The position numbers were made by a program, and so were the translations under genes. The notes beneath the pieces are model-generated. The model was not told where the DNA came from. It did no database searches and saw nothing but the letters and a program-made list of their open reading frames with translations. Shown here in pieces: positions 36,430 to 46,254 of a stretch of 64,000 nt of DNA (its first letter is position 1; each line of letters starts with the position of its first letter). The DNA is from Betaproteobacteria bacterium (lineage in GTDB: Bacteria; Pseudomonadota; Gammaproteobacteria; Burkholderiales; SG8-39): contig JACPYS010000055.1 of assembly GCA_016195915.1 (NCBI GenBank), positions 62,001 through 126,000 on the forward strand, written 5' to 3'.

Positions 36430-36609
36430 TTTTCAATGGGTTGTGCTACGCAATAAAGCACTCCCATAAAGTCTAAGAAAAGCGTGCCTGGGTTTGCGAA
36501 TTTAAATGTGAGACTGTTTGGGAATGTATTTTATACTATTAATAATCAAATCTTTAAAACTACTTTGGATTGGATAACGGAGAATTATTGATATATAAGA
36601 ATTAAATTG

Positions 36610-36638
36610 TTGCAACGCATTATATTTTCGCCTAGCAT
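36610..36638 (+). promoter_or_regulatory. Candidate promoter of the small RNA
   Basis: TTGCAA (36610-36615), a 17-bp spacer and TAGCAT (36633-36638) lie in AT-rich DNA. Each hexamer matches four of six consensus bases. The predicted start is near 36645. Confidence 0.45.
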
Positions 36639-36644
36639 ACTTTT

Positions 36645-36737
36645 CACCAAGGATGCTTTCCAGCATTCTCCGGTTTGTCTCCTCCACCCTCCTCCTTTGG
36701 TGGATTCCGCGCAACTCATCGAGTTGCGCTTTTTTTT
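36645..36737 (+). ncRNA. Putative small RNA with anti-Shine-Dalgarno-like loop
   Basis: Three consecutive hairpins are visible. Hairpin 1 is 36651-36657/36662-36668 with loop TTCC. Hairpin 2 is TCCACC (36683-36688)/GGTGGA (36699-36704) exposing the loop CTCCTCCTTT. Hairpin 3 is a perfect 9-bp terminator, GCGCAACTC/GAGTTGCGC, followed by eight T. No gene lies upstream on this strand that would need this terminator, since the OsmC gene is reversed. The loop contains CCTCCTTT, the 16S rRNA 3'-tail sequence, so it could pair with ribosome-binding sites. Its existence and function are inferred from structure only. Confidence 0.6.
36709..36737 (+). terminator. Rho-independent terminator of the putative small RNA
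   Basis: A perfect 9-bp stem with an ATC loop is followed by eight T residues. Confidence 0.93.
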
Positions 36738-36777
36738 GCCTTCCGGGGAACGTGTACGCCGACGATACTTGGCATGT

Positions 36778-36806
36778 TTGACGCGACACGGCCAGTAACA
36801 TAAAAT
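36778..36806 (+). promoter_or_regulatory. Sigma70 promoter of rplM-rpsI
   Basis: TTGACG (36778-36783), a 17-bp spacer and TAAAAT (36801-36806) form a near-consensus promoter. Transcription would start near 36813, leaving a leader of about 22 nt before rplM. Confidence 0.75.
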
Positions 36807-36834
36807 AATCAGCTTTCCCAACTGTTTCCAAGCC

Positions 36835-37263
36835 ATGAAAACCTTTTCGGCCAAGCCCGGCGACGTCAAACACGATTGGTATGTGGTTGACGCACAAGGC
36901 AAGGTGCTCGGCCGACTCGCGGCGCAAATCGCAGCGCGCCTGCGCGGCAAGCACAAACCCGAGTTCACGCCCCACGTCGACACCGGAGATTTCATCGTAG
37001 TGGTCAATGTCGGCGGGTTGCGGGTCACCGGGCGCAAGACGCTCGGCAAGAAGTATTACCGCCACAGCGGCTATCCGGGTGGCGTTTCGGAAACGAATTT
37101 CGCCAAGCTGCAGGCACGGTTCCCCGAGCGGGTGCTGCAGTATGCGGTCAAGGGGATGTTACCGAAGGGCCCGCTTGGGTATGCGATGCTAAAGAAGCTG
37201 AAGGTGTATTCCTCCGGGACTCACCCCCACAGCGCTCAGCAGCCCCGGACACTGGAGATTTGA
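36835..37263 (+). CDS. rplM: 50S ribosomal protein L13
   Basis: This 142-residue protein begins [20 protein letters not shown] and contains the L13 signature around [17 protein letters not shown] and [10 protein letters not shown]. It is followed 4 bp later by rpsI, the universal L13-S9 pair. Confidence 0.98.
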   Translation: MKTFSAKPGDVKHDWYVVDAQGKVLGRLAAQIAARLRGKHKPEFTPHVDTGDFIVVVNVGGLRVTGRKTLGKKYYRHSGYPGGVSETNFAKLQARFPERVLQYAVKGMLPKGPLGYAMLKKLKVYSSGTHPHSAQQPRTLEI

Positions 37264-37267
37264 ATCG

Positions 37268-37660
37268 ATGGTTGGCGATTACTATTACGGCACCGGCCGG
37301 CGCAAGAGCGCCGTAGCGCGCGTGTTCCTCAAACCCGGTTCGGGCCAGATCGTCGTCAATGGCAAGCCCGTGGACGAGTTCTTCGCGCGCGAGACCGGAC
37401 GCATGGTCGTGCGCCAGCCTCTGGGCATTGCGAGCACGGCGCCCCAGTTCGACATCCTCGTGAACGTCTTCGGTGGCGGCGAATCCGGCCAGGCCGGAGC
37501 GGTGCGGCACGGGATCACGCGCGCGCTCATCGAGTATGATGCAGCGTTCAAACCGGCGCTTTCGGCGGCCGGCCTGGTGACGCGCGACGCGCGCGAGGTC
37601 GAGCGAAAGAAGGTGGGTCTGCACAAGGCACGGCGGCGCAAGCAGTTCTCCAAGCGCTAG
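37268..37660 (+). CDS. rpsI: 30S ribosomal protein S9
   Basis: This 130-residue protein starts [16 protein letters not shown] and ends with the basic tail [17 protein letters not shown], which reaches the ribosomal P site. The S9 signature [15 protein letters not shown] is present. It forms an operon with rplM and is followed by a terminator. Confidence 0.98.
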   Translation: MVGDYYYGTGRRKSAVARVFLKPGSGQIVVNGKPVDEFFARETGRMVVRQPLGIASTAPQFDILVNVFGGGESGQAGAVRHGITRALIEYDAAFKPALSAAGLVTRDAREVERKKVGLHKARRRKQFSKR

Positions 37661-37688
37661 GCGCGAACGGAGTTCACGCGCATCAGCA

Positions 37689-37718
37689 AGAGCCGCCCGC
37701 GGGCGGCTCTTTTGTTTT
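37689..37718 (+). terminator. Rho-independent terminator of rplM-rpsI
   Basis: The palindrome AGAGCCGCCC/GGGCGGCTCT (37689-37710) is followed by TTTTGTTTT, about 30 bp after the rpsI stop. Confidence 0.88.
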
Positions 37719-37739
37719 CCTCGATGGAAAGGGGCGAGG

Positions 37740-38780
37740 ATGATCAAGGCGGGAATTGTCGGCGGCACCGGCTACACGGGGGTGGAGCTGCTGCGCCTGC
37801 TTGTGCAGCACCCGCAGGTTGAGCTGGCCGCGATTACCTCGCGCACGGAAGCTGGGACCGCGGTCGACGCGATGTTCCCCAGCCTGCGAGGTCGCGTAGC
37901 GCTTGCGTTTTCCGATCCTGCGAGTGCGGGGCTGGCGCGGTGCGACGTGGTGTTCTTTGCCACCCCCAACGCGGTGGCGATGAACGAGGCCCGTGCGCTG
38001 GTGGACCGCGGCGTGCGCATCATCGACCTGTCGGCCGACTTCCGCATCCGTGACGTGGCCGAGTGGGAAAAATGGTACAAGGCCACGCACTCCTGCCCTG
38101 AACTCGTGGCCGAGGCGGTGTACGGCCTGTGCGAGGTGAACCGGGACGCGGTGCGCAAGGCGCGCATCGTCGCAAATCCAGGTTGTTATCCCACCGCAGT
38201 GCAGCTCGGGTTCCTGCCCCTGGTCGAGGCGGGTTGCGTCGATCTGGATCACCTGATCGCGGACGCAAAATCCGGAGTGAGCGGCGCCGGGCGCAAGGCG
38301 GTGACGAAACTGCTCTATTCCGAAGCCTCGGACAATTTCGCCGCCTACGCGGTGCCGGGGCACCGCCATTGGCCGGAAATCCGCCAAGGGCTCGCCCGCG
38401 CGGCCGGAAGGCCCGTGGGCCTCGTGTTCGTGCCGCACCTGACCCCGATGGTCCGCGGCATCCATGCCACGCTCTACGCGCGCGTCGCGCGGGAGGTGGA
38501 TTTCCAGGGGCTTTACCAAAAGCGCTACTCCGGCGAGCCGTTCGTGGACGTGCTTCCGCCTGGCAGCCATCCTGACACGCGCTCGGTGCGCGCGGCGAAT
38601 CTGTGCCGCATCGCCGTGCATCGGCCGAAAGAGAGCGACTCGGGCGGTGACACGCTGGTCGTGTTGTCCGTCATCGACAACCTGGTGAAGGGCGCTTCGG
38701 GACAGGCAGTGCAGAACATGAACATCATGTTCGGCATTCCCGAGGCGATGGGACTGAATCAGGTCCCGCTGGTGCCCTGA
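37740..38780 (+). CDS. argC: N-acetyl-gamma-glutamyl-phosphate reductase
   Basis: This 346-residue NADPH enzyme performs the third step of arginine synthesis. The N-terminal Rossmann segment is [19 protein letters not shown]. The catalytic Cys lies in [14 protein letters not shown], and HRHWPEI carries the active-site His. The ATG at 37740 has GGGGCGAGG just upstream. Other arginine genes are not in the window. Confidence 0.97.
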   Translation: MIKAGIVGGTGYTGVELLRLLVQHPQVELAAITSRTEAGTAVDAMFPSLRGRVALAFSDPASAGLARCDVVFFATPNAVAMNEARALVDRGVRIIDLSADFRIRDVAEWEKWYKATHSCPELVAEAVYGLCEVNRDAVRKARIVANPGCYPTAVQLGFLPLVEAGCVDLDHLIADAKSGVSGAGRKAVTKLLYSEASDNFAAYAVPGHRHWPEIRQGLARAAGRPVGLVFVPHLTPMVRGIHATLYARVAREVDFQGLYQKRYSGEPFVDVLPPGSHPDTRSVRAANLCRIAVHRPKESDSGGDTLVVLSVIDNLVKGASGQAVQNMNIMFGIPEAMGLNQVPLVP

Positions 38781-38787
38781 AGGCCCC

Positions 38788-39549
38788 GTGACCGGCAGGC
38801 TGCTCCGCAAGCTTCGCCTGCGCCTCGGTATCGCCGCGCCGAAGGTCGCGGTGCGTACCCATCTGGCGTGGTACTGGCGCTGGCTCGGCGTCGCGCTGAT
38901 GCTTGCCCTTTCGGCCGCGCTCGCGGCATGGATGTACGACGCGGGACGGCGCTTCGCGGGCTTCGACCGTGGCGAGGCCGACATCGAACTCACGGAACTC
39001 AAGCGCGAGATGGCAGGTACGCTCGCCGAACTCGGACGGCTGCGTGCGATCGCCAACGCCTCGGACGCAAAGCTCGCGATCGAACGCACCGCGCAGGCCC
39101 AGCTTGCAAAGCAGATTCGCGGCCTGGAGCAGGACAACGCGCGCCTGCGCGAGGAGCTCGCGATCTTCGAGAACATGCTTTCCGCCGATGCACGCAATGC
39201 GCGCCCGCTCAGCATCCAGCGCCTCAAGGTCGGGTCCGATGCCATGCCCGGCGAATACCGCTACCGCATGCTCCTGCTTGCAGGCGGACGGCGCGACCGC
39301 GATTTCGTCGGCAGACTCGAGCTTCTGGTCAGTGTTCAGCAGGAAGGCAAGAATGTTATGATGGTACTACCCGAGAAGGGCGAGGATGGGTCGGCGGCGT
39401 TCCGCGTAGGATTTCGTCATTTTCAGCGGGTCGAGGGGGTTTTCCGCATCAACCCGAAAGCACGCGTACAGACCGTTCAGGTGCGCGTATATGAAGCCGG
39501 CGTCGAGCAGCCGCGCGTGACGCAAAGCGTGGCGCCCGGCGATGGCTGA
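38788..39549 (+). CDS. DUF6776-like single-pass membrane protein with coiled coil
   Basis: This 253-residue protein of unknown function has a basic N-terminus and one TM helix (about residues 32-50, WLGVALMLALSAALAAWMYD). A coiled-coil stretch rich in Leu, Glu and Arg spans about residues 65-130, followed by a beta-rich C-terminal domain. GTG 38788 is 7 bp after the argC stop, and the bactofilin gene follows within 25 bp. It is probably periplasmic and cell-envelope related, given the next gene. Confidence 0.75.
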   Translation: MTGRLLRKLRLRLGIAAPKVAVRTHLAWYWRWLGVALMLALSAALAAWMYDAGRRFAGFDRGEADIELTELKREMAGTLAELGRLRAIANASDAKLAIERTAQAQLAKQIRGLEQDNARLREELAIFENMLSADARNARPLSIQRLKVGSDAMPGEYRYRMLLLAGGRRDRDFVGRLELLVSVQQEGKNVMMVLPEKGEDGSAAFRVGFRHFQRVEGVFRINPKARVQTVQVRVYEAGVEQPRVTQSVAPGDG

Positions 39550-39572
39550 AAACGTGCGACGAGGAGCCAGCC

Positions 39573-39974
39573 ATGTTTCGAAAGCAGAGCAAGCCGCAGA
39601 ATCGCATCGACAGCCTGATCGGCGCGACCACGCGGATAGAAGGCAACGTGTTTTTCAGCGGCGGATTGCGCGTCGACGGCACGGTGCGCGGGAACGTATG
39701 CGCGCTGCCAGAGCAGCCGGGCACCCTGGTGTTGAGCGAGCACGCGCGGGTCGAAGGCGAAGTGCAGGTGTCCCATCTCGTCGTGAACGGCACCATCAAC
39801 GGTCCGGTACATGCCAGCGAGAGCCTCGAACTTCAGGCCAACGCGCGGGTTAAAGGGGATATCCACTACAACAGCGTGGAGATGCAGCAGGGAGCAATCG
39901 TCGAGGGCCGGCTGGTGCATCAATCCGGCAGCGAAACGAAAACAGTTGGCTTGAAGCTTGCGTCGGGCGGTTGA
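39573..39974 (+). CDS. Bactofilin / polymer-forming cytoskeletal protein
   Basis: This 133-residue protein consists of a right-handed beta-helix bactofilin core ([60 protein letters not shown]). Basic N-terminal residues ([10 protein letters not shown]) could contact the membrane. Bactofilins polymerise and scaffold peptidoglycan remodelling. It is in line with the DUF6776-like gene, so the two may function together. Confidence 0.9.
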   Translation: MFRKQSKPQNRIDSLIGATTRIEGNVFFSGGLRVDGTVRGNVCALPEQPGTLVLSEHARVEGEVQVSHLVVNGTINGPVHASESLELQANARVKGDIHYNSVEMQQGAIVEGRLVHQSGSETKTVGLKLASGG

Positions 39975-39977
39975 GCG

Positions 39978-39983
39978 TATAAT
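39978..39983 (+). promoter_or_regulatory. -10 element of erpA
   Basis: A perfect TATAAT hexamer lies 37 bp before the erpA start. No matching -35 is obvious at 17 bp, which may indicate an activator-dependent promoter. Confidence 0.55.
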
Positions 39984-40020
39984 TTTCCCCTTACTTTATC
40001 CGGTACCCATGGAGCATGCG

Positions 40021-40371
40021 ATGAATGCAGTTAGCGAGATGCCATTGCCTTTTGTCTTCACTGACAACGCCGTAGGCAAGGTGCGCGAGTTGATGGAGGA
40101 AGAAGGCAATCCCGAGCTCAAATTGCGCGTGTTCGTCACAGGCGGCGGCTGTTCCGGATTTCAGTATGGCTTCACGTTCGATGAAGTGAAGAACGAGGAT
40201 GATACCGAACTGCAGAAAGGCGGCGTGACGCTGCTGGTCGATCCGATGAGCTACCAGTACCTGGTGGGCGCGGAGATCGATTACTCGGAAGGGCTCGAGG
40301 GCGCACAGTTCGTGATCAAGAATCCGAACGCCACCTCCACCTGCGGTTGCGGCTCTTCATTCTCTGCTTAA
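40021..40371 (+). CDS. erpA: Iron-sulfur cluster insertion protein ErpA
   Basis: This 116-residue A-type carrier has the three cluster cysteines, one in [11 protein letters not shown] and two in TCGCGSSFS. It passes [4Fe-4S] or [2Fe-2S] clusters to target enzymes. ATG 40021 is preferred because GGAG lies 6 nt upstream; ATG 40009 would add four residues. Its stop overlaps the convergent anmK stop by 4 bp. Confidence 0.96.
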   Translation: MNAVSEMPLPFVFTDNAVGKVRELMEEEGNPELKLRVFVTGGGCSGFQYGFTFDEVKNEDDTELQKGGVTLLVDPMSYQYLVGAEIDYSEGLEGAQFVIKNPNATSTCGCGSSFSA

Positions 40372-41465
40372 CCCGCTCCGTGGTGGATCGCTCCGAGGAT
40401 CCGCGAACCTTTCGCCCCGGTAACGCTGGGAAGGTTTCCACCGCGCCCCTCGAGCGCCTGTTGCGCGAGCCACGCGAAGGCGGCTGCCTCCACCAGTTGC
40501 GCCGGCACGCCGTGACAATCGCTTGATTCCACGGGCCACGGCGCGAGCCGGCGTTCAAGACCGCGCATCAAGGCGGTGTTGCGTGTACCCCCTCCGCAGG
40601 CGATTACGCGTCTGGTTCCTCCTGCATGGTCGCGAATTGCGCGTGCGGCCGATACGGCGGTGAGTTCGAGCAAGGTCGCCTGCACGTCGCGCGGATTCGC
40701 ACCCGGGTGCAAGAGACCATCCAGCCAGGCCGGATTGAACAACTCGCGCCCGGTGCTCTTTGGAGGTTCGGCCCGGAAATAGACTTCGTCGAGCATGCGC
40801 TCGAGCAGCGCCGCATCCACGGTGCCGTCTGCGGCCCATGCGCCGTTGTCGTCGTAGGGCCGGCCAAGGTGCCGCTGCGCCCAGTGGTCCATGAGGCAGT
40901 TTCCCGGTCCGGTATCGAACCCCAGCGGCGAAGATCCGCGTCGCAGCACGGTGAGATTGGCGATCCCTCCGAGATTCAATATCGCCCGCTCCTCATTCGC
41001 ATCCGCGAACGCCCGTGCGTGAAATGCCGGAACCAGTGGCGCTCCCTGCCCCCCGGCCGCAATATCGCGGCTGCGAAAATCGGCGACCACCGTGATACCG
41101 GTCAACTCGGCGAGGAGCGCTGCATTCCCGATCTGCACGGTGTAGCCGCGCTCAGGCCGGTGGCGTACCGTCTGGCCGTGGCAGCCGATCGCCCGCACGT
41201 CGGCGGCGGTCCTGCCCGCATCGCTCAACGCGCGCATCGAGGCTTCGGCATAGATCGACGCAAGCCGGTTTCCGAGAGTGCTGGCGCGGTCGATTTCGTT
41301 GCTGCCGGAGCAGGTGAGTGCCGCGAGCTCGTTGCGCAGGTCCGCGCCAAAATCCACGTGCGCCGCGGCGAGAATCACGGTCTGGCCCCGATCGAGATCG
41401 GCGAGGACTGCATCGACTCCGTCGAGGCTGGTACCCGACATGAGGCCGAGGTAAAGCTGCGCCAC
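40368..41465 (-). CDS. anmK: Anhydro-N-acetylmuramic acid kinase
   Basis: This protein of about 365 residues recycles peptidoglycan-derived anhMurNAc to MurNAc-6-P. The N-terminal [17 protein letters not shown] is diagnostic. Further motifs are [36 protein letters not shown] and [17 protein letters not shown] 41465 gives the conserved start; the longer upstream frame lies inside the M23 gene. It sits 4 bp downstream of the M23 peptidase gene, joining cell-wall cutting and recycling. Confidence 0.95.
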   Translation of the reverse strand: MAQLYLGLMSGTSLDGVDAVLADLDRGQTVILAAAHVDFGADLRNELAALTCSGSNEIDRASTLGNRLASIYAEASMRALSDAGRTAADVRAIGCHGQTVRHRPERGYTVQIGNAALLAELTGITVVADFRSRDIAAGGQGAPLVPAFHARAFADANEERAILNLGGIANLTVLRRGSSPLGFDTGPGNCLMDHWAQRHLGRPYDDNGAWAADGTVDAALLERMLDEVYFRAEPPKSTGRELFNPAWLDGLLHPGANPRDVQATLLELTAVSAARAIRDHAGGTRRVIACGGGTRNTALMRGLERRLAPWPVESSDCHGVPAQLVEAAAFAWLAQQALEGRGGNLPSVTGAKGSRILGAIHHGAG

Positions 41466-41469
41466 TTTC

Positions 41470-42732
41470 TTATTCGAGCGCCGCGAGTACGCCGTTGGCG
41501 AGAAGATCGAGCTGTACGACGAGCGGTGCCGCATCGCGCTGGTATGCCGCGAGCGCGTGAGTCGCAACCGGTTGGGCGGCTGGCAGCGCAACCGTAAGCG
41601 GATTGCGCTGCACGCCCGCGACGCGAAATTCGTAATGCAGGTGTGGTCCGGTGGCCCATCCGGTCTGGCCGACGGAGCCGATCGCCTCGCCCTGTGCGAT
41701 CCGGCCGTCCTTGCGCACCGCCTTGGCGATGCCCTTCAAATGACCGTAGAGCGTGCTGTATTGCCCGTGATGGCGGATGATCACCACGTTGCCGTAGCCG
41801 CCCTGGCGGCCGGCGAACTCGACCACGCCGTCTCCGGTTGCGCGCACCCTTGTGCCGACCGGTGCGGCGTAATCGACTCCCCGGTGCGCCCGCCATTCGC
41901 GCAATATCGGATGCATGCGCGTGGCGAACCCCGAGCTGATGCGCGAGAATTCCAGTGGTGAGCGCAGGAACGCTTTGCGCAGGTTCCGGCCCTCGGGCGT
42001 GTAATAGCTGCCGCCGTGATTGATGGCCCGGTAAACGCGGCCGTTATTGACGAACTCGGCTGCGAGCACGCGCCCCGAGCGCACCGTGCGACCTTCGAGA
42101 TACGACATTTCGTAAACGACCGAAAAGCGGTCGTTCCTGCGCAGGTCGCGATGGAAGTCGATATCGCTGCCGAAAATATCCGCCAGTTGCATGGCGACGC
42201 CGTCGGGGACGTTGGCCGCGTCGGTGGCCGCAAATAGAGACGAGCGGATCGAGCCGGACCTGAGCATGACCCGTGTCTCGAGTGGCGCGCGCTCTTCGAC
42301 CGAGCGAAACGCCTCGCCGTGGCGTGTTACCGTTACGAGGGCGTCGCGCAGGCCGAGATGCGAGAGCCGGAGAAGCCGCCCCTCGGCATCGACTTCGGCG
42401 GTCACGGTCAGCCCCGGGCGCAGCGCGCGCATCAACGGCAGATTGGAGTGCAACAGCCGCCGTGCTTCCCCTTCCGCAAGGCCGAGCCTGAAGAGCAGGC
42501 CGGACGGGGTGTCGGCTCGCTGGTAACGCTCTTCGCGGATGTAGCTTGCGGGTGGCGTAACCAGTGAACGCCCAACGTCAACTGCCAGGTTCTCCATCAG
42601 CGCGCTGCCCGGCGGTGGCGTGTCGGGCGCCGTGCTGATGGCCGCGAACACGCCGGTGAGCGGGAGAGCAGCCAGAACCACCACGCGCAGCAGCCGCGCG
42701 CGCACCTGCGGCAGTGATTTCAGAAGGGCCAA
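41470..42732 (-). CDS. M23 family murein endopeptidase
   Basis: This 420-residue zinc endopeptidase has an N-terminal signal/anchor segment ([19 protein letters not shown]), an OapA/Csd3-like middle region and a C-terminal LytM domain. The zinc ligands are in [12 protein letters not shown] and HLHYEFRV, with [13 protein letters not shown] between them. It cleaves peptide crosslinks, releasing material whose muropeptides feed AnmK. It is divergent from tyrS. Confidence 0.92.
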   Translation of the reverse strand: MALLKSLPQVRARLLRVVVLAALPLTGVFAAISTAPDTPPPGSALMENLAVDVGRSLVTPPASYIREERYQRADTPSGLLFRLGLAEGEARRLLHSNLPLMRALRPGLTVTAEVDAEGRLLRLSHLGLRDALVTVTRHGEAFRSVEERAPLETRVMLRSGSIRSSLFAATDAANVPDGVAMQLADIFGSDIDFHRDLRRNDRFSVVYEMSYLEGRTVRSGRVLAAEFVNNGRVYRAINHGGSYYTPEGRNLRKAFLRSPLEFSRISSGFATRMHPILREWRAHRGVDYAAPVGTRVRATGDGVVEFAGRQGGYGNVVIIRHHGQYSTLYGHLKGIAKAVRKDGRIAQGEAIGSVGQTGWATGPHLHYEFRVAGVQRNPLTVALPAAQPVATHALAAYQRDAAPLVVQLDLLANGVLAALE

Positions 42733-42746
42733 GGTTCGGATAAAAT
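42719..42746 (+). promoter_or_regulatory. Candidate tyrS promoter
   Basis: TTCAGA (42719-42724), a 16-bp spacer and TAAAAT (42741-42746) overlap the start region of the divergent M23 gene. The implied tyrS leader is about 108 nt. Confidence 0.45.
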
Positions 42747-42859
42747 CCGTTCTTTATCAGGAATCTGCCGCGATATCTGCACGATCTGCACGTAGCGCCC
42801 CCTTGGAAAGTCGCGGCAGTGTAGCAAAGTTCGCGCGTAGCGCAAAACCCGGAGTTCCC

Positions 42860-44059
42860 ATGGTTCCCATCGCCGATGCCCTGGAAGCGATCAAGCGCGG
42901 CTGCGACGAGCTGCTGGTCGAAGACGAGCTGGTTGACAAGCTCAAGCGCGGCAAGACGCTCAAGGTAAAGCTCGGCATGGACCCGACCGCGCCGGACCTG
43001 CACCTGGGACATACCGTGGTGATCAACAAGCTGCGTCACTTCCAAGACCTGGGGCACCACGTGCAGTTTCTGATCGGCGACTTCACCGGAATGATCGGCG
43101 ACCCGACCGGAAAGAACCAGACTCGACCGCCGCTCTCGCGCGAGCAGATCCTGGAAAACGCGAAGACCTACCGCGACCAGGTGTTCAAGATTCTCGATGC
43201 CGGCAAGACGGAGATCATGTTCAACTCGACGTGGTCGGACAAGCTCGGTGCGGAGGGCATCATCCGGCTCGCGTCGCGCTACACCGTCGCGCGCATGCTC
43301 GAGCTCGACGACTTCGGCAAGCGCTACCGCGCCAACCAGCCGATCGCAGTTCACGAGTTTCTCTATCCGCTGATGCAGGGCTACGATTCGGTGGCGATGA
43401 AGTGCGACGTCGAGCTCGGCGGCAGCGACCAGAAATTCAACCTGCTGGTCGGGCGCGAGCTGCAGAAGGACTACGGCCAGGAACCGCAGTGCGTCATCAC
43501 CATGCCGCTGCTCGAGGGACTCGACGGCGTGAACAAGATGTCAAAATCGACCGGCAACTACGTCGGCATCAGTGAGCCGCCGCAGGAAATTTTCGGCAAG
43601 CTGATGTCGATCTCCGACGAGCTGATGTGGCGCTACGTCGAGCTGCTTTCGTTCGAACCGCTGTCGGCGGTGCGTCGCTGGAAACGAGAGGTCGAGGGCG
43701 GGCGCAATCCGCGCGACATCAAGGTATTGTTCGCGCAGGAAATCGTCGCGCGATTCCACGACCGGGCAGCGGCCGACGCGGCGCTCGCGCAATTCGAGGC
43801 GCGCTTCCGTGATGGCGAGATTCCGGAGCAGATGCCCGAGTTCGCGCTGCACGCGGCCGATGGCTCGCTGCCGCTGGTGCAAGCGCTCAAGCAGGCCGGC
43901 CTCACGCCCAGCACGTCCGAGGCGCTGCGCATGATCGCGCAGGGCGGCGTGAAGTTGAATGGCGAGAAGATCGCGGACAAGGCGCTCAGACTCGCGAGCG
44001 GAGAGAGCGTGGTCGCGCAGGTCGGCAAGCGCAAGTTCGCGCGCATTCGAATCCAGTAG
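42860..44059 (+). CDS. tyrS: Tyrosyl-tRNA synthetase
   Basis: This 399-residue class I synthetase has the HIGH-like motif HLGHTVV, the KMSKS motif in [13 protein letters not shown], and a C-terminal S4 RNA-binding domain ([20 protein letters not shown]). ATG 42860 has GGAG at 42851, and the upstream frame extension has no family similarity. This is the shorter TyrS-II-like N-terminal pattern ([15 protein letters not shown]). Confidence 0.97.
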   Translation: MVPIADALEAIKRGCDELLVEDELVDKLKRGKTLKVKLGMDPTAPDLHLGHTVVINKLRHFQDLGHHVQFLIGDFTGMIGDPTGKNQTRPPLSREQILENAKTYRDQVFKILDAGKTEIMFNSTWSDKLGAEGIIRLASRYTVARMLELDDFGKRYRANQPIAVHEFLYPLMQGYDSVAMKCDVELGGSDQKFNLLVGRELQKDYGQEPQCVITMPLLEGLDGVNKMSKSTGNYVGISEPPQEIFGKLMSISDELMWRYVELLSFEPLSAVRRWKREVEGGRNPRDIKVLFAQEIVARFHDRAAADAALAQFEARFRDGEIPEQMPEFALHAADGSLPLVQALKQAGLTPSTSEALRMIAQGGVKLNGEKIADKALRLASGESVVAQVGKRKFARIRIQ

Positions 44060-44067
44060 CCGGTCCG

Positions 44068-44871
44068 GTGAACGCCACGCCCGCCTACGAGGTTTTCGCC
44101 ATCAAGTACGCGCGCCACGAGCGGCGCGCGAGCGCCAATTTCATCGGCGGCGATCCTCACGACGCGTCGATGCCGCTCGATTATTTCGTCTGGCTGATCC
44201 GCGGCGCGGGTCGCGAGATCGTGGTCGACAGCGGTTTCAACGCAGCCACGGCGAAAAAGCGCGAGCGCCAGCTGATCCGTTGCCCGACGGACGGCCTGCG
44301 GCTGCTCGGTTGCGATGCGAAAGCGGTGCGCGATCTGGTCATTACCCATCTGCACTATGACCATGCCGGCAATTTCGACCTGTTCCCGGAGGCGACGCTG
44401 CACCTGCAGGACCGCGAAATGCAGTTTGCCACCGGCCGCTGCATGTGCCACGAGCCGATGCGCCACGCCTTTGAGGTCGAGGACGTGGTCGGCATGGTGC
44501 GCTCGGTGTACGCCGGCCGCGTCGCGTTCCACGACGGAGATGCGGAAATCGCGCCCGGGGTCTCCGTTCACCATATCGGCGGGCACACGATGGGGATGCA
44601 GGCGGTTCGCGTCATGACCGCCCGCGGCTGGGTGGTGCTCGCATCCGACGCCGCGCACCTATACGCCAACATGGAGCAGGTCCGGCCGTTCCCGATCGTC
44701 CACAGCGTGGCCGACATGATCGAGGGCTACGCGAATCTCAGGCGGCTGGCGCAATCGCGCGAGCATGTCGTGCCAGGCCACGATCCGCTGGTGATGAAGC
44801 TCTACCCCCCGATTTCGACGGAATTTGACGGGGTGGCGGTGCGGCTCGACACGATGCCGCAGTCGCGTTGA
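44068..44871 (+). CDS. MBL-fold hydrolase, N-acyl-homoserine-lactonase-like
   Basis: This 267-residue protein has the HxHxDH motif THLHYDHAGN, a second ligand in HHIGGHTMGMQ, Asp in LASDAAHLYANM and a final His in VVPGHDP. The arrangement resembles AiiA-type lactonases. Quorum-quenching activity is possible but unproven. GTG 44068 is 8 bp after tyrS. Confidence 0.83.
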   Translation: MNATPAYEVFAIKYARHERRASANFIGGDPHDASMPLDYFVWLIRGAGREIVVDSGFNAATAKKRERQLIRCPTDGLRLLGCDAKAVRDLVITHLHYDHAGNFDLFPEATLHLQDREMQFATGRCMCHEPMRHAFEVEDVVGMVRSVYAGRVAFHDGDAEIAPGVSVHHIGGHTMGMQAVRVMTARGWVVLASDAAHLYANMEQVRPFPIVHSVADMIEGYANLRRLAQSREHVVPGHDPLVMKLYPPISTEFDGVAVRLDTMPQSR

Positions 44872-44939
44872 CAGTCAGGATTGACCAACCGTAACATTCC
44901 CTATTCGGCGAATCCCGCTTCGTCCCAGAGGAGATCCCC

Positions 44940-46112
44940 ATGCAGAAGATTGCGAGAATACTCGCACTGAGCGCTGTCGCTGCGGTGTTTACCGCATCAA
45001 CGTCGTTCGCCCAGCAGGCGCCGGCACCGGCCGCAGCCGGTCCCAGAACGCTCAAGATGCAATCCACCTGGCCGGCCAGCAGCACACTGCAGGAAAACTT
45101 CAAGTTGTTCGCCGACCGCATGGACAAGCTCTCGGGCGGGCAGCTCAAGATCGACGCGCAGGCCGCCGGCCAGGTCGTACCGCCCTTCGAGGTGCTGGAT
45201 GCCACCGCCAAGAAAGTGATCGACGGCGCGCACACGGTGTCGTACTACTGGATCGGGAAGAATCGCGCGACGACTCTTTTCACCGGCACGCCGGCGGGCC
45301 CCTTCGGCATGGACCACATGGACTTCCTCGGCTGGATGTACGAGGGCGGCGGCATCGAACTCTATACCGAGATGTACCAGAAGGAGATGAAGCTCAACGT
45401 GGTGCCGTTTCCGATCCTGCCCTCGAGCCCGCAGGCGTTCGGGTGGTTCAAGCGGCCGATCAAGAGTCTGGCCGATTTCAAGGGCATGAAGTGCCGCCAG
45501 ACCGGCATCGTGAATGAAATCTTCCAGCGCATGGGCATGTCGACGGTCAACCTGCCCGGCGGCGAAATCATCCCCGCGGCGCAGCGCGGCGTGATCGACT
45601 GCGCCGAATGGGTGACGCCGGTCGAAGACATGGCCCTGGGTTTCCAGAACGTATGGAAGTATTACTACATGCCGGGCATGCACGAGCCGAACGTGATCGG
45701 CGAACTGCTCATCAACGGCGATGTGTACAACAGCTTCACGCTGCAACAGAAGGAGATGGTTCGCTCGGCCGTGCACGATACGTTCATCCGCTGGTGGGTG
45801 AAGTGGCAGCGTCAGAACGCCATGGCGCTCAAGGAACTGCAGGACAAGCATGGCGTCAAGGTGCTGAGTACGCCGCGCGATGTCCTGATCGCATTCCTCA
45901 AGGCCTGGGACGAGATGGCCAAGGAAGAGGCCGCCAAGAGCCCGTTCTTCGCCAAGGTGTGGGAGTCGCAGCGGGCGTGGGCATCGGTTTCGGTGCCGGC
46001 CAAGCGATTCATGAGCCCGCCGTATTCCTTCGCGGCCAACTACTACTGGCCGGAGACCGCGGCCAAGCCGGCTGCTGCGGCGAAGACAGGCGCAAAGGCG
46101 GACAAGAAATAG
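44940..46112 (+). CDS. TRAP transporter substrate-binding protein, DctP family
   Basis: This 390-residue periplasmic protein has a Sec signal peptide (ILALSAVAAVFTASTSFAQ). The DctP fold segments are TLKMQSTWPASSTLQENFKL, KSLADFKGMKCRQTG and DCAEWVTPVEDMALGF. The Arg in CRQTG and the AEW segment occupy ligand-contact positions like those of 2-oxoacid-binding TakP-type proteins. An Ala/Lys-rich tail follows. It supplies the permease pair encoded downstream. Confidence 0.92.
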   Translation: MQKIARILALSAVAAVFTASTSFAQQAPAPAAAGPRTLKMQSTWPASSTLQENFKLFADRMDKLSGGQLKIDAQAAGQVVPPFEVLDATAKKVIDGAHTVSYYWIGKNRATTLFTGTPAGPFGMDHMDFLGWMYEGGGIELYTEMYQKEMKLNVVPFPILPSSPQAFGWFKRPIKSLADFKGMKCRQTGIVNEIFQRMGMSTVNLPGGEIIPAAQRGVIDCAEWVTPVEDMALGFQNVWKYYYMPGMHEPNVIGELLINGDVYNSFTLQQKEMVRSAVHDTFIRWWVKWQRQNAMALKELQDKHGVKVLSTPRDVLIAFLKAWDEMAKEEAAKSPFFAKVWESQRAWASVSVPAKRFMSPPYSFAANYYWPETAAKPAAAAKTGAKADKK

Positions 46113-46129
46113 GCGTCTGGCGCGCGGGG

Positions 46130-46160
46130 AAAAGGGCGGCTGCGGTCGCCCTTTTCTTTT
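46130..46160 (+). terminator. Probable terminator or attenuating hairpin after the TRAP binding-protein gene
   Basis: The 9-bp stem AAAAGGGCG/CGCCCTTTT with an 8-nt loop is followed by CTTTT. It lies between the abundant binding protein and its permease genes, where partial termination is common. Confidence 0.75.
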
Positions 46161-46254
46161 GGGTGGCGCGAACGTCGACGAGCGGGCCAGAGATGAGCGT
46201 TCAACTACAATCCCGGCTTTCCCGGGGCACGGCTCGGACTGATCAGGAGAGGCA

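Larger units (their letters stand above)
36430..36834. other. AT-rich intergenic region upstream of rplM
   Basis: This 405-bp stretch is distinctly AT-rich over 36470-36650. It contains the OsmC promoter region, a candidate small RNA gene (36645-36737) and the rplM promoter. No credible protein-coding frame was seen. Confidence 0.8.

Noticed and set aside
36502..37065. A 187-codon minus-strand frame over the rplM upstream region
   Set aside because: It is antisense to rplM and runs through the AT-rich promoter and terminator region; no family features.
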